A stretch of DNA of 64,000 nucleotides from a bacterium (lineage in GTDB: Bacteria > Hinthialibacterota > Hinthialibacteria > OLB16). The stretch spans positions 124,001-188,000 of the forward strand of contig JAJVIK010000010.1 of assembly GCA_022072055.1 (NCBI GenBank), given 5' to 3'. The position numbers and the translations under genes are program-made. The stretch's first letter is position 1; each line of letters begins with the position of its first letter. The notes beneath the pieces were generated by a model that was not told where the DNA came from, searched no databases, and saw only the letters and a list, made by a program, of their open reading frames with translations. Positions 44,096 to 53,044 of this stretch are shown here, one piece after another.

Positions 44096-44827
44096 ATGAC
44101 GACCATCCACGAGATCGCCCCGGACCTTTTCCGCCTTTCCATCTATTTCCCAGAGCTGGACATGCAGTTCAATCATTTCCTTGCGCGCGACGAGGAGCCC
44201 CTGCTCTTTCACACCGGATTAAAGTCGATGTTCCCCGAACTGCGGGAGGCCGTGGCCGCGTTGGTGGACCCGGCCAAGATCCGGCATATCGCTTGGAGTC
44301 ACTTCGAGTCCGACGAATGTGGCGCGCTCAATGATTGGCTCGCGCTCGCGCCCCACGCCGAACCGGTCTGCACCCTCGTCGGCAAACTGGTGAACGTGGA
44401 TGATTTCTCGATCCGCCCCGCGCGCGGCATGACCGCCGATGAGGTCTTGAACACGGGCAAGTATCGCTACCGATTCCATCGTTCGCCGCACATTCCGCAC
44501 GGATGGGACGCCGGCGTGCTCTTCGAGGAGACCCGCGGGACATTGTTCTGCTCCGACCTGTTTCATCATTTCGGCGATGTCGCGCCGCTTACATCCTCGG
44601 ACCTGGTTGAGCCGACTCGGATGGCCATGCGGCGGATGCAGCAAGGACCCTTGGCCGGATACATGCCCTACACACGGCAGACCGAAGGGATCCTGCGATC
44701 CCTCGCGAACCTGAAGCCGACAACCCTGGCGGTCATGCATGGCTCCTCTTTCAGCGGCCGGGGCGATCATCAACTCATCGATCTGGCCGGAGCGATCAAG
44801 GAAACCTTCGACCTGTCCGAACCATAG
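44096..44827 (+). CDS. MBL-fold protein of the flavodiiron/oxygen-binding diiron type
   Basis: 243 residues. GGAGG at 44088-44092 supports the ATG at 44096 over an ATG 12 nt upstream. The motif HFESDECGALNDW gives the H-x-E-x-D diiron ligands of flavodiiron proteins, followed by PHIPHGWDAGVLF, LFCSDLFHHFGD and a final His in LAVMHGS. The flavodoxin domain is absent, so it resembles stand-alone ODP-like proteins that bind oxygen or nitric oxide. No rubredoxin or flavodoxin gene is adjacent. Confidence 0.82.
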   Translation: MTTIHEIAPDLFRLSIYFPELDMQFNHFLARDEEPLLFHTGLKSMFPELREAVAALVDPAKIRHIAWSHFESDECGALNDWLALAPHAEPVCTLVGKLVNVDDFSIRPARGMTADEVLNTGKYRYRFHRSPHIPHGWDAGVLFEETRGTLFCSDLFHHFGDVAPLTSSDLVEPTRMAMRRMQQGPLAGYMPYTRQTEGILRSLANLKPTTLAVMHGSSFSGRGDHQLIDLAGAIKETFDLSEP

Positions 44828-44896
44828 ACTTTTCCCCCTCTCTGCGAGAAACTTCCGCTTTGCCCAAAAACCCTCGAACGTGGGAGGCCTGAACTC

Positions 44897-45967
44897 GTGC
44901 CGTTGAAGATTGGGATTATCGGAACCGGCGGCATCGCCGAGTTTCACCTGCGCGGGTACCGTCGCGCCAAGGACATCCAGCTGGTTGCTTGCTGCGATGT
45001 CATGGGAGAGCGTGTCAAGGCGTTCGCCGAGCAGCATGGCTTCAAGCGCCACTACACCGACTTCCGGACCATGCTCGCCAAGGAAGATCTGGACGCGGTC
45101 TCCATCTGCACCCCGAATTACGCCCATAAGGACCCGACCATTGAGGCGCTCAAGCGGAATGTGAATGTCCTCTGTGAGAAGCCCACGGCGATGAACGCCA
45201 AGGAAGTCAAGGCCATGATCCAGGCCTCGCGGAAATCGAAGGCGCTCCTCACGATCGGACAGCATTTCCGTTTCGACCCGAAGAACCAGGCGCTCAAGCG
45301 GATGGTGGACGCGGGCGACTTGGGGAGCATCTACTATGGGCGCTCCCACTCCACTCGGCGCGTGGGGATTCCCGGCTGGGGGGCTTTCCACATCAAGGAG
45401 AAATCGGCGGGCGGTCCGATGATCGACATCGGGGTCCACGCCCTCGACCTCACCCTCTGGCTGATGGGCTTTCCCGGAGTGGACTCGGTGACCGGGCAGA
45501 CCTATGTGAAGTTCGGAAAGACCAAGGAGCAATACCACACCTGGGGGAAGATCGATCCGAAGACTTTTACCGTGGAGGACTTCGCTTGCGGCATGGCGCG
45601 TCTGTCGAATGGCGCGACGCTCCTGATTGAATCGGCCTGGGCCTCGCACACCGAGACCGAGTCCCTGCTCCAGGTGGTGCTGGGGGACAAGGGGGGTGTC
45701 ACCGCTTATCCGCACCGCGCCTACACGGTCCGCAATGGAACGCATGTCAACATTGAGTTCACCGAGCTTCCCGAGGTGGAGCCGCATGAGGAAGAGGTCC
45801 TCTGGTTCGTCCACTGCGTCCGCGGCGAAAAGGAGAATGTGGTGCGGGTCGAGGAAACCTACCAGACCATGCAGATCATCGATGCGGTCTACAAGTCGGC
45901 GGAAACCGGGAAAGAGGTGGTGATCAAGGATCATATCCCGGTTCCCTCCAAGGGTTCGAGGAAGTAA
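44897..45967 (+). CDS. Gfo/Idh/MocA-family oxidoreductase
   Basis: 356 residues from the GTG at 44897 (GGGAGG upstream). It has the Rossmann motif IGIIGTGGIAEFHLRGYRRA, then ICTPNYAHKDPTIEAL, CEKPTAMNAKEVKAM for the substrate-side Lys and MIDIGVHALDLTLWLMGFPG. The domain-2 region has GGPMIDIGVHALD. It probably oxidises a sugar or inositol-type substrate with NAD(P). The ftsY gene starts 6 nt after its stop, so they may share a transcript without a functional link. Confidence 0.92.
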   Translation: MPLKIGIIGTGGIAEFHLRGYRRAKDIQLVACCDVMGERVKAFAEQHGFKRHYTDFRTMLAKEDLDAVSICTPNYAHKDPTIEALKRNVNVLCEKPTAMNAKEVKAMIQASRKSKALLTIGQHFRFDPKNQALKRMVDAGDLGSIYYGRSHSTRRVGIPGWGAFHIKEKSAGGPMIDIGVHALDLTLWLMGFPGVDSVTGQTYVKFGKTKEQYHTWGKIDPKTFTVEDFACGMARLSNGATLLIESAWASHTETESLLQVVLGDKGGVTAYPHRAYTVRNGTHVNIEFTELPEVEPHEEEVLWFVHCVRGEKENVVRVEETYQTMQIIDAVYKSAETGKEVVIKDHIPVPSKGSRK

Positions 45968-45973
45968 AGGAAG

Positions 45974-47002
45974 ATGAGTGAGCAACGCGGTTGGTTGCGC
46001 GGCCTTTTCGGCGGGGGTCAGGTCGTGGAGGGCGAATCCTCCGCCTCAAGCGGCGCCGAACCCCAAAAAAAAGGCTTCTTCGCCAAGGTCAGGGACCGTC
46101 TCACCAAGACCAAGACCACTCTCGTTTCCCAGACTCTCTCGATCTTCCGCCGTCGCGGCAAGGTGGACGAGGCGATGCTGGAGGAGCTGGAGGAGGCATT
46201 GATCGGGGCGGATGTGGGAGTGGAGACCTCGATGCACCTGGTGAATTCCATCCGCGACCGGGCGAAAGGCGCGACATCGGAGCAGACCTCCGACTTCAAC
46301 TGGCTTCAGCAGACCTTCCAGGAGCTGGTCCTGGAGGAGATCGGGTCCGAGGCTCCCAGCCTTTCTCTCGGCGAGGGACTCAATGTCATCCTGATTGTGG
46401 GGGTGAACGGCACCGGGAAGACCACGACTATTGGAAAACTCGCCAACCGCTTGCGCGCCGATGGGAAATCGGTGGTGATCGCGGCGGCGGACACTTTCAG
46501 AGCGGCGGCCATTGATCAGCTCACGGTCTGGGCGGAGCGCTCCGGGTGCGAGATTGTCACCGGCGCGGATGGAGCCGATCCCGGCTCGGTGGTTTACACT
46601 GCGATAGCCCGTGGCCGGAGTCGCGAGGCGGATGTCCTGCTGATCGACACGGCGGGGCGACTTCATAACAAGACCAACCTGATGAAGGAGCTTGAGAAGA
46701 TCGGTCGGATCATCGCTCGCGAGGCGCCGGGCGCGCCTCAGGAGACCCTGCTTGTGCTGGATGCCTCCACCGGGCAGAACGGACTTTCGCAGGCAAAGCT
46801 GTTCCAGGAGATTGTTCCGCTCACCGGCATAGTTCTTACCAAGCTCGACGGCACGGCCAAGGGCGGAGTGACCATCGCGGTCCGGAAGAACCTCGGCATT
46901 CCCGTCAAGTTTGTGGGGCTGGGCGAAGGCATCGATGACCTGGAGCCGTTCGATCCAAGGACTTTCGTGGCGGCGCTGTTCGCGGAGGAGGGGGAGGAAT
47001 AG
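45974..47002 (+). CDS. ftsY: Signal recognition particle receptor FtsY
   Basis: GTPase that docks SRP-ribosome complexes at the membrane. 342 residues with a short acidic and basic N-terminal region and the N domain (about 60-130). The G domain carries GVNGTGKTTTIGKLANRL, AADTFRAAAIDQL, LLIDTAGRLHNK and VLTKLDGTAKGGVT, ending in FVGLGEGIDDLEPFDPRTF. It lacks a long A domain, as in many bacteria. ATG at 45974. Confidence 0.97.
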   Translation: MSEQRGWLRGLFGGGQVVEGESSASSGAEPQKKGFFAKVRDRLTKTKTTLVSQTLSIFRRRGKVDEAMLEELEEALIGADVGVETSMHLVNSIRDRAKGATSEQTSDFNWLQQTFQELVLEEIGSEAPSLSLGEGLNVILIVGVNGTGKTTTIGKLANRLRADGKSVVIAAADTFRAAAIDQLTVWAERSGCEIVTGADGADPGSVVYTAIARGRSREADVLLIDTAGRLHNKTNLMKELEKIGRIIAREAPGAPQETLLVLDASTGQNGLSQAKLFQEIVPLTGIVLTKLDGTAKGGVTIAVRKNLGIPVKFVGLGEGIDDLEPFDPRTFVAALFAEEGEE

Positions 47003-47011
47003 CCTGTCGAC

Positions 47012-47026
47012 CCTCCCCATGGGAGG
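47012..47026. terminator. Hairpin between ftsY and the convergent VapC gene
   Basis: CCTCCC (47012-47017), the loop CAT and GGGAGG (47021-47026) form a 6-bp stem. It follows the ftsY stop by 9 nt and lies before the vapC stop at 47057, so it could end both transcripts. The T-rich tail is poor (CCTATTTC). Confidence 0.35.
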
Positions 47027-47056
47027 ACCACTCCTATTTCCCACGCTTGGATGCGG

Positions 47057-47482
47057 CTACGGGATTTCGCCCTCGGGAAGGACTTTCACATTCCCGAACC
47101 GACGGAAATGTTTGTCGAATGTGAAAGCTTGGTGGATGCCCAGTCGATCCATGACCGCCTTGCTGGTGCAATCGGGGAAGCTCCAGTTCTTGTCGGCGTG
47201 AGTGCGGAAAACTCCCCAAGCTTGTTTGAAAATCTCCGGTGTCACCCACTCGATCTCAACAAGATCTCCCAGCAGGATCTCCTTTCCAAAAGCGATCGCG
47301 CTTGGCAGTCCTCCGCGACTCCGGAGCAATGTTAGGGTTTCATCAATGACGTAATCCGTGGTCACAAGGCGCGTGCGAATGGGGCGAATCCACGCCCAGG
47401 CTCTCGCATGATTTGGGGCGGAGTGAACTATCGACGCGAACCAAACGCTTGTATCCACGAAGACTCGATTCAGTTGGATCAT
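47057..47482 (-). CDS. VapC-type PIN-domain ribonuclease toxin
   Basis: 141 residues. VFVDTSVWFASIVHSAPNHA gives the first PIN Asp, TTDYVIDETLTLL the second acid, and WSFPDCTSKAVMDRLGI and AFTFDKHFRRFGNV the C-terminal acids and final strand. VapC proteins cut tRNA or rRNA unless bound by their antitoxin. It overlaps its antitoxin gene by ATGA. Confidence 0.92.
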   Translation of the reverse strand: MIQLNRVFVDTSVWFASIVHSAPNHARAWAWIRPIRTRLVTTDYVIDETLTLLRSRGGLPSAIAFGKEILLGDLVEIEWVTPEIFKQAWGVFRTHADKNWSFPDCTSKAVMDRLGIHQAFTFDKHFRRFGNVKVLPEGEIP

Positions 47483-47703
47483 GGGTACAGGATTCCGTCG
47501 TGGTCCTCTCCGGAGAAACAGCTCGCGTCCGCGCCGGCTGTCAACGTCGCGATCTCCGCGAGGATTTCACCAGGTAGTCGTCGCGGCCTATCCTCCGCTT
47601 CTCCGGAAATCGACACCTCCACCGGCGTCCCTTCTTCCCAGTCCACCGGTTCGGTGGGACGGAACACGCCATGCTCATACATGGCTTTGATGGAAATGGT
47701 CAT
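47479..47703 (-). CDS. DUF104-family antitoxin
   Basis: 74 residues. The first half MTISIKAMYEHGVFRPTEPV is the AF2212/DUF104 motif (Y-E-G-V-F-P), with EEGTPVEVSI next. DUF104 proteins are linked to PIN toxins in archaea and bacteria. It lies upstream of and overlaps the toxin. The C-terminus (about 35-74) is acidic and probably contacts the toxin. Confidence 0.85.
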   Translation of the reverse strand: MTISIKAMYEHGVFRPTEPVDWEEGTPVEVSISGEAEDRPRRLPGEILAEIATLTAGADASCFSGEDHDGILYP

Positions 47704-47780
47704 GGACTCACCTCCGATTAACCGGCTCCGCTCAAGATTATTGCGGGAAGGGCCCTTGCCGCAACCGAGGAATCGGCGGT

Positions 47781-49211
47781 TCAGGTTTCAACCACGGGTC
47801 CCTCGGAGACCGTGGCGCCGGGGGCGGGGGCATGCTCGATCACGCGCATGGAGCGCCAGTGCCCGGCGCGGTAGCGAAGCCAATAAGCCACCGCGAGCAC
47901 CACCACATAAAGGGTCAGGATCGCCCAGGCGGTGTAGATTCCCTTCCCGAGAAGCACGCAAGCCACATACGACGGCCCCACAAGAACCGTGACCGCGAAG
48001 AAGACCATGATCCAGAGGACAAAACGGGTGTCCCCGGCCCCCTTGAGAGCCGAGATAAACACGATATTGGAGGCGTCAATCGTGGAGTAGGCCGCGACAA
48101 AATAGAGCAGGTGAGTGCCGAGCTCGATCACCGCCTGGAAGTCGGCCTCCAGGTCTTTGGGGCGAAACACCTCCAGAAAGGCCGTTGGAAAACAAACCAG
48201 CGCAATGGAAAAAAGGGCCATGTAGGCCACGGTCATTCGGTAAGCGCTGCTGACCGCGCGCGCGGAGAGGTCCGGCTTGTCGGCGCCCAGATAGCGTCCG
48301 ACCAGGACCGAGGTCCCCATGGATAGCCCGATCATCGGCATGAACAGAAGGTGGTTGATCGCGAAGGCGATGTTGCTGGCGGCGAGTTCCTCCACTCCGA
48401 TCCTGCCGATCAGGAGGACAAAGACGGTGAAAGCCGAGACATCCACCATGAATTGAAGCCCGCTTGGGAAGCCGAAGCGCAGGAGGCGGCGGAAGAGCTC
48501 GGGGTCGAACCGAGCGGATTCCAGCGTCTTGAACCGCCGTCTGTTTTCCGGAAGAAGGAAAAGCGCGAGGTAAATCGCGGTCATCGTCCAAGGGGCGATG
48601 ATGGTGGCCAAGCCCGCGCCATAGATGCCCCATTCGGGAAAGCCCCATTTGCCGAAGATCATCACCCAGTCGAGGACCCCATTCACCAGCGCGCCCAAGA
48701 GGTTGACCCACATCACCACCCAGGTCTTTCCGCGACCGCTGTAGAAGCCCGAAAGGGCCGCGGAAACCACAACCCCGCCACCCCCAAGAACCAGGATCTC
48801 AAAATAGACAACCTCGTCCCTTCGAACCGCCTCGGGATGACCTGCGAATTCGAACAGCGGCTTGCCGATTCCCGCGATCAGAACCAGCGCAAGAGCGGCA
48901 ACGAGAGAGAAGAAGACCCCTTGCCAGGTTGAGATTCCGATTCGCTCCGGTCTTCCCGCGCCTTCGTACTGGGAGACGAATGTGCTCACATACCCGGCGG
49001 TTCCCATGAAGAGACAGAGCACGGTCCAAGCGGCGGCGCCTGCGGGAACCGAGGCGGCGATGGCCTCCGGGGAATACCAGGAGAGAAAGATCCGGTCCAC
49101 CAGGTGCATCAAGCTGAAGGAGGAGGTCGACAGGATCAGCGGGAAGGAAATCGCGAAGACTTCCCGATAGCCGCCTGGAGTCGAGCTGGAAGAGGACGTG
49201 GGGGAGGTCAT
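47781..49211 (-). CDS. MATE-family multidrug/metabolite exporter
   Basis: 476 residues from the ATG at 49211, with about 12 membrane helices. The N-terminal half contains FPLILSTSSFSLMHLVDRIF and SWYSPEAIAASVPAG, typical of MATE/NorM proteins. The second half repeats the pattern (GFPSGLQFMVDVSAFTVFVL, ASNIAFAINHLLFMPMIGLS). The transport ion and substrate are not readable. No Shine-Dalgarno sequence lies upstream, but a TATTAT -10-like box is at 49234-49239 on the minus strand. It is divergent from the SPASM radical SAM gene, with 98 nt between start codons; it could export a product of that gene. Confidence 0.93.
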   Translation of the reverse strand: MTSPTSSSSSTPGGYREVFAISFPLILSTSSFSLMHLVDRIFLSWYSPEAIAASVPAGAAAWTVLCLFMGTAGYVSTFVSQYEGAGRPERIGISTWQGVFFSLVAALALVLIAGIGKPLFEFAGHPEAVRRDEVVYFEILVLGGGGVVVSAALSGFYSGRGKTWVVMWVNLLGALVNGVLDWVMIFGKWGFPEWGIYGAGLATIIAPWTMTAIYLALFLLPENRRRFKTLESARFDPELFRRLLRFGFPSGLQFMVDVSAFTVFVLLIGRIGVEELAASNIAFAINHLLFMPMIGLSMGTSVLVGRYLGADKPDLSARAVSSAYRMTVAYMALFSIALVCFPTAFLEVFRPKDLEADFQAVIELGTHLLYFVAAYSTIDASNIVFISALKGAGDTRFVLWIMVFFAVTVLVGPSYVACVLLGKGIYTAWAILTLYVVVLAVAYWLRYRAGHWRSMRVIEHAPAPGATVSEGPVVET

Positions 49212-49282
49212 GGCGAGCTGGGCAGGAGGGGTGATAATAGTCGGTGAGAATCGAAATTGGGAGCCGGGCGCGGGTGTTCGCG

Positions 49283-49311
49283 TTGACACCCCTAAGAACG
49301 ACGCTTAGCAT
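49283..49311 (+). promoter_or_regulatory. Possible sigma-70 promoter overlapping the first ATG of the SPASM radical SAM gene
   Basis: A perfect TTGACA (49283-49288), a 17-nt spacer and TAGCAT (49306-49311, 4/6). The -10 covers the ATG at 49310, so if the promoter is real, translation would start at the ATG at 49319 on a leaderless mRNA. Confidence 0.4.
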
Positions 49312-50770
49312 GAATTCCATGTCCATCGCTGAAGCGATTCGTCCGGACCTGGAACCCCTTTTCGCGGAGGCCGATGCCGCTGTCAGAGTCGGGAATTTTC
49401 CAGCTGGGCGAGAAGGATACGCTCGAATACTCGAAGCGGATCCGGACAGTATTGGCGCGCGGGTGGGACTGGAGTTCGTGGCCTATGTCGAAACCGGTCG
49501 GAAGAGCCGGTTCAACCTCCCGATCGAACCGATCCCCGAACGGCTCCACCTTGCGCGTTTGGAGAATGAGAGGTCAAACGAGGCCGAATACCAGGCCAGG
49601 AGGACCCGCCTTCTGAGCTTCCCAAGCACCCTCACCCTTGAACACACCACCCGCTGCAATTTCTATTGCCGTCATTGCTCCAAGGGATATGAGCCGTATG
49701 TGGGCGCGGACCTTCCTCGTGATCTGCTTGACAAGGTCCTGGATTCTCTTCTGCCGCATGCCATTCGGGCGGACATCACCGGCTTCGGGGAGCCCACTAT
49801 CGGTAGTGAATATGGACACCTCCTCGAGCGACTAGTCGAGGCGGGGGTGGCTCCGAAGTTCAACACCAACGCGTCCACTCTCACACTCCCTCACATTGAG
49901 CTGCTGGTGAGGGCGCAGGGTCAGATCACGCTTTCCATCGATGGGGCGACGCGGGAGACCTTTGAGGGCATCCGGGCGGGAGGGAACTGGGACCGCCTCA
50001 TGTACACCCTCCACGCGGTCCAGCGTGTCCGATCCATCTACCAAACGGCGGGGTGGTGGGGAGTGACGTTTGTGGCCACCCGAAAGAACATTCATGAGCT
50101 CCCGGAAATGGTCCGACTGGTCAAGCGATTCGGCTTCGATCAGCTCCTTGCCCAGGACTACCAACCGTTTGATGTGTCATTTGACACCGAGTCGCTTCGT
50201 GGCGAGCCGGAGCGCGCCAATCGTTTCCTGGATGAATCCGAATCGCTTGCCAGGGAATTGGGAGTCGAGCTGATCACCCCGGTGAGATACATCCGTGGCG
50301 CTCCCTCGCCTGTGGAGGCTCTGATCAAGAAATTGCTCAGCACGAAGCGGGTTCTCCCGAAACGCGGACGTTTTCCCCAGGGCTGTAGCCACCCCTGGCG
50401 GGAGGCGCGAGTAAACTATCGCGGGGAGGTGAATCCCTGCTGCTTCAGCTGGCGTAAGCTCGGAGACATCAAGGAGAGACCCTTCCACAAGATTTGGAAT
50501 GGGTGGCGATACCGTCTTTTTCGTTGGCGAATTCACACCCTCTTCCCGCCTCCTGAGTGCCGTCTGTGCCACGGGTTTGATGGCATCAACCGAGGCAATC
50601 CGGGCAACACAAAACTTCAGGAGGGCATCCTGCTCAAGGTTCTTTACAGGCTCGAGGGGCTGTTGGAGCGGGTGTTCGCGAGGCGCGGCGCCAAGGTAGA
50701 GCGGCCAAACTACTTTCTCGGCAAGCACTGGGACCCGGAAGAAGGAACCGCCCGACCTGTCCCCAAATGA
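49310..50770 (+). CDS. Radical SAM/SPASM-domain protein
   Basis: 486 residues from the ATG at 49310, or 483 from the ATG at 49319. A TPR-like N-terminus (about 1-60) precedes the radical SAM core. The cluster motif is CNFYCRHCSKGYEPYV, followed by DITGFGEPTIGSEY and ITLSIDGATRETFEGIRAGG. The C-terminal SPASM part holds CSHPWREARVNYRGEVNPCC and CRLCHGFDGINRG. SPASM enzymes modify peptides or act as metabolite dehydrogenases; no precursor peptide is seen next to it. The stop overlaps the next gene's start (ATGA), so the methyltransferase is its probable partner. Confidence 0.9.
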   Translation: MNSMSIAEAIRPDLEPLFAEADAAVRVGNFPAGREGYARILEADPDSIGARVGLEFVAYVETGRKSRFNLPIEPIPERLHLARLENERSNEAEYQARRTRLLSFPSTLTLEHTTRCNFYCRHCSKGYEPYVGADLPRDLLDKVLDSLLPHAIRADITGFGEPTIGSEYGHLLERLVEAGVAPKFNTNASTLTLPHIELLVRAQGQITLSIDGATRETFEGIRAGGNWDRLMYTLHAVQRVRSIYQTAGWWGVTFVATRKNIHELPEMVRLVKRFGFDQLLAQDYQPFDVSFDTESLRGEPERANRFLDESESLARELGVELITPVRYIRGAPSPVEALIKKLLSTKRVLPKRGRFPQGCSHPWREARVNYRGEVNPCCFSWRKLGDIKERPFHKIWNGWRYRLFRWRIHTLFPPPECRLCHGFDGINRGNPGNTKLQEGILLKVLYRLEGLLERVFARRGAKVERPNYFLGKHWDPEEGTARPVPK

Positions 50771-51441
50771 ACCCCATTGTCGGCTTGGCGGGTCATCTGT
50801 TCGCGAGGGTTTCACGCTCCCGGCGCGCCTTCGAGTTCGCGGGGAAGTCCTTTCCCTATTTCATTCACCGCTTCAATTGGACTTGGAGCAACGAGCGCTC
50901 GGTGGAAATCCCGCTCGCGCTGGAACCCCTTGGGGCCCACACAGGCCGGAGGGTCCTCGAGGTTGGAAATGTCCTCTCGCACTATGTCAAGGTGGACCAT
51001 GACATCCTCGACAAGTATGAGCGGGCGCCGCACGTCCTCAATGTGGATGCCGTGGACTTCCGAGCGGATCGGCCCTACGACCTCATCCTCAGCATCTCCA
51101 CCCTGGAGCATGTGGGTTGGGATGAACCGGTCCGGGAGCCCGAGAAACCGTTTCGCGCCTGGGAGAACCTGTGCGGTCTGCTCGCGCCGGGGGGACTGCT
51201 GTTCGCCACCGCGCCGCTTGGCTACAACCCTGAATTCGACTGTCTGCTCGCGGAGGGGAGGTTCGTGGGAGCAGCGGTTCGGTATCTGCGACGTGTTTCC
51301 AAATCCAATGAGTGGCGCGAGGCCGCCTTCGCCGAGGTGGCGGGGAGTCGCTACAATTCCCCTTTTCCGGCGGCGAATGCCCTGGCGGTCCTTGAGTATC
51401 GCCATCCCACTTGTTCTACAGACTTGTCAACTGGCCCTTGA
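50767..51441 (+). CDS. SAM-dependent methyltransferase-like protein
   Basis: 224 residues. A Rossmann methyltransferase core has RRVLEVGNVLSHYVKVDHDI as motif I (GN in place of the usual GxG), LNVDAVDFRADRPYDLILSI with the later acidic strand and STLEHVGWDE, then GLLAPGGLLFATAPLGYN. It lacks the classic GCGxG loop, so SAM binding is plausible but not certain. ATGA overlap with the radical SAM gene implies coupled translation. A hairpin covers its stop codon. Confidence 0.7.
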   Translation: MNPIVGLAGHLFARVSRSRRAFEFAGKSFPYFIHRFNWTWSNERSVEIPLALEPLGAHTGRRVLEVGNVLSHYVKVDHDILDKYERAPHVLNVDAVDFRADRPYDLILSISTLEHVGWDEPVREPEKPFRAWENLCGLLAPGGLLFATAPLGYNPEFDCLLAEGRFVGAAVRYLRRVSKSNEWREAAFAEVAGSRYNSPFPAANALAVLEYRHPTCSTDLSTGP

Positions 51442-51450
51442 GAAGGGGCC
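51433..51450. repeat. Bulged hairpin covering the methyltransferase stop and overlapping a -35 box
   Basis: GGCCCTT (51433-51439) pairs with AAGGGGCC (51443-51450) with one bulged G, around a 3-nt loop. The stop TGA (51439-51441) and the -35 TTGAGA of the next promoter lie within it. It may limit read-through between the two radical SAM transcription units. Confidence 0.35.
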
Positions 51451-51466
51451 GGAATGGGGCTATATT
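51438..51466 (+). promoter_or_regulatory. Sigma-70-like promoter for the second radical SAM gene
   Basis: TTGAGA (51438-51443, 5/6) and TATATT (51461-51466, 5/6) with a 17-nt spacer. The predicted start is about 51473, giving a leader of about 60 nt before the ATG at 51535, with an AAGAGG ribosome site. Confidence 0.65.
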
Positions 51467-51534
51467 AAACCCATTGGGGAACGAAGCGGCTGACACCCCG
51501 GATGGTCCGAAGAGAACCGGAAAGAGGCCTTTTC

Positions 51535-53016
51535 ATGCGTATCGCGTTTATTCTGGATAACATCATCCTTGGTCAGGAACCGCTCGGTGTGACCACCATG
51601 GGGGCGATCCTGAAAAAGCACGGCCACACGGTGGATTACTTCGACATCCCACGCGACCGGGCGCATTGGTCCACGGACGCGGTGGCGAAGTTCCAGCCGG
51701 ATGTCGTGGGCTATTCGATTTCCACCGGTCTCCACAACCGCTACATGGCCTATAACCGCCTGCTCAAGAGCAAGCACCCGAATTACCACACTATCGTGGG
51801 GGGACCGCACCCTTCGTACTTCCCCGACTTCCTCAAGACCGACACGATCGATTTTCTGTGCGTGGGGGAAGGCGAGTGGCCGATGCTGGAGCTGGTCGAG
51901 GCGCTGGAACATGGGAAGTCTCCGTATGAAGTGGCCGGGCTGCATGTGAAGATGCCGGATGGGAGCATTCGGGCCAATCCGCCGCGGGCTTATGAGCAGA
52001 ACCTGGACGCCCTTCCCTTCCCGGACCACAGTTTCATCCTCAAGTTCCCGCACCTGCGCGACAGCCCCATCGCCTATCTGATGGCCGGGCGCGGGTGCCC
52101 CTACAATTGCACCTTCTGTTTCAATCATGTGGCCATCGATCTCCAAGCCGGGCGCTACACGCGCTATCGCTCGCCGGAGAATGTCATTGAAGAATGCCTG
52201 GAGCTCCGTGACCGATTCGGTAAGCGTTACATGGCCTTCCAAGATGACACCTTCTCGCTCAACTTCCGATACCTCGAAAAGCTCCTCCCGATTTACAAGG
52301 AACAGGTGGGGCTTCCCTATCTCGCGCACCTGCGCGCGGACAACTTGACCGAGCGCATGGCGGACCTTCTGGCCGAAACTCACTGCAAGCGCGCGGTGAT
52401 CGGCCTTGAGAACGGCACCTTCGACATCCGCCACAAGATCCTCGACAAGAAGATCACCAACGAGGAGTTCATCCGCTGCGCCGAGCTCTTGCATGACCGC
52501 GGGATCGAGCTGGTGACCCAGAACATGTTCGGGGTCCCGGGGGAAACGGTCGAAACCGCGCTCTCGACAATCGAGCTCAACATCCAGTGCAAGACCGACA
52601 TCATGGTGCTGCACTTCTTCCAGCCCTATCCCGGAACCGATCTGGCGCGGATGTCCTCCGAGATGGGACTGTGGGAGGGCACGGTGGATGACATCCCCGA
52701 ATCGAATCACTGGTTTGTGGTCCTCAACCTGCGGGACAAGGAAGTGATCGACCTGGTCGGGAAGCTTTCGTATTTCCTACTGGATTACCCCAAGGTGTTC
52801 GGCTACCTCAAACCGCTCATCGCCCACCCGGTCACGCGGAAAATTGCGCTGCCGCTGCTGAAGCTCTGCCGGGTGGTGGATCAGAAGACTCTGTACAGCA
52901 AGTCGCGCGGGGTGGGTTGCCGCTGGCATCCCCCGAAGGCGGTGATGGCGGCCCCCGAGGCCACCTCCACCGGAGCGGCGCGGATGATGGATTCAGACCT
53001 CTGCACGGTGGCGTGA
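51535..53016 (+). CDS. B12-binding-domain radical SAM protein (BchE/P-methylase-like)
   Basis: 493 residues; start set by AAGAGG. The N-terminal 1-140 resembles a B12-binding Rossmann fold (MRIAFILDNIILGQEPLGVT, QPDVVGYSIST, IVGGPHPSYFPDF, VGEGEWPMLELV) but the cobalamin-ligand motif DxHxxG is missing, as in many members. The radical SAM core has AGRGCPYNCTFCFNHVAID, then MAFQDDTFSLN and RAVIGLENGTFDIRHKILDK. The end of the core has GVPGETVETALSTIELN. Substrate unknown; methyl transfer or ring formation are family options. It has its own promoter and is followed 29 nt later by lipA. Confidence 0.9.
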   Translation: MRIAFILDNIILGQEPLGVTTMGAILKKHGHTVDYFDIPRDRAHWSTDAVAKFQPDVVGYSISTGLHNRYMAYNRLLKSKHPNYHTIVGGPHPSYFPDFLKTDTIDFLCVGEGEWPMLELVEALEHGKSPYEVAGLHVKMPDGSIRANPPRAYEQNLDALPFPDHSFILKFPHLRDSPIAYLMAGRGCPYNCTFCFNHVAIDLQAGRYTRYRSPENVIEECLELRDRFGKRYMAFQDDTFSLNFRYLEKLLPIYKEQVGLPYLAHLRADNLTERMADLLAETHCKRAVIGLENGTFDIRHKILDKKITNEEFIRCAELLHDRGIELVTQNMFGVPGETVETALSTIELNIQCKTDIMVLHFFQPYPGTDLARMSSEMGLWEGTVDDIPESNHWFVVLNLRDKEVIDLVGKLSYFLLDYPKVFGYLKPLIAHPVTRKIALPLLKLCRVVDQKTLYSKSRGVGCRWHPPKAVMAAPEATSTGAARMMDSDLCTVA

Positions 53017-53044
53017 GGCGAGGGTGGCCTGGCCCTGATTTGAA

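Noticed and set aside
44219-45985. Long minus-strand open frame (588 codons) opposite the MBL-fold and Gfo/Idh/MocA genes
   Set aside because: A shadow of two well-supported plus-strand genes; no motif and no ribosome site.
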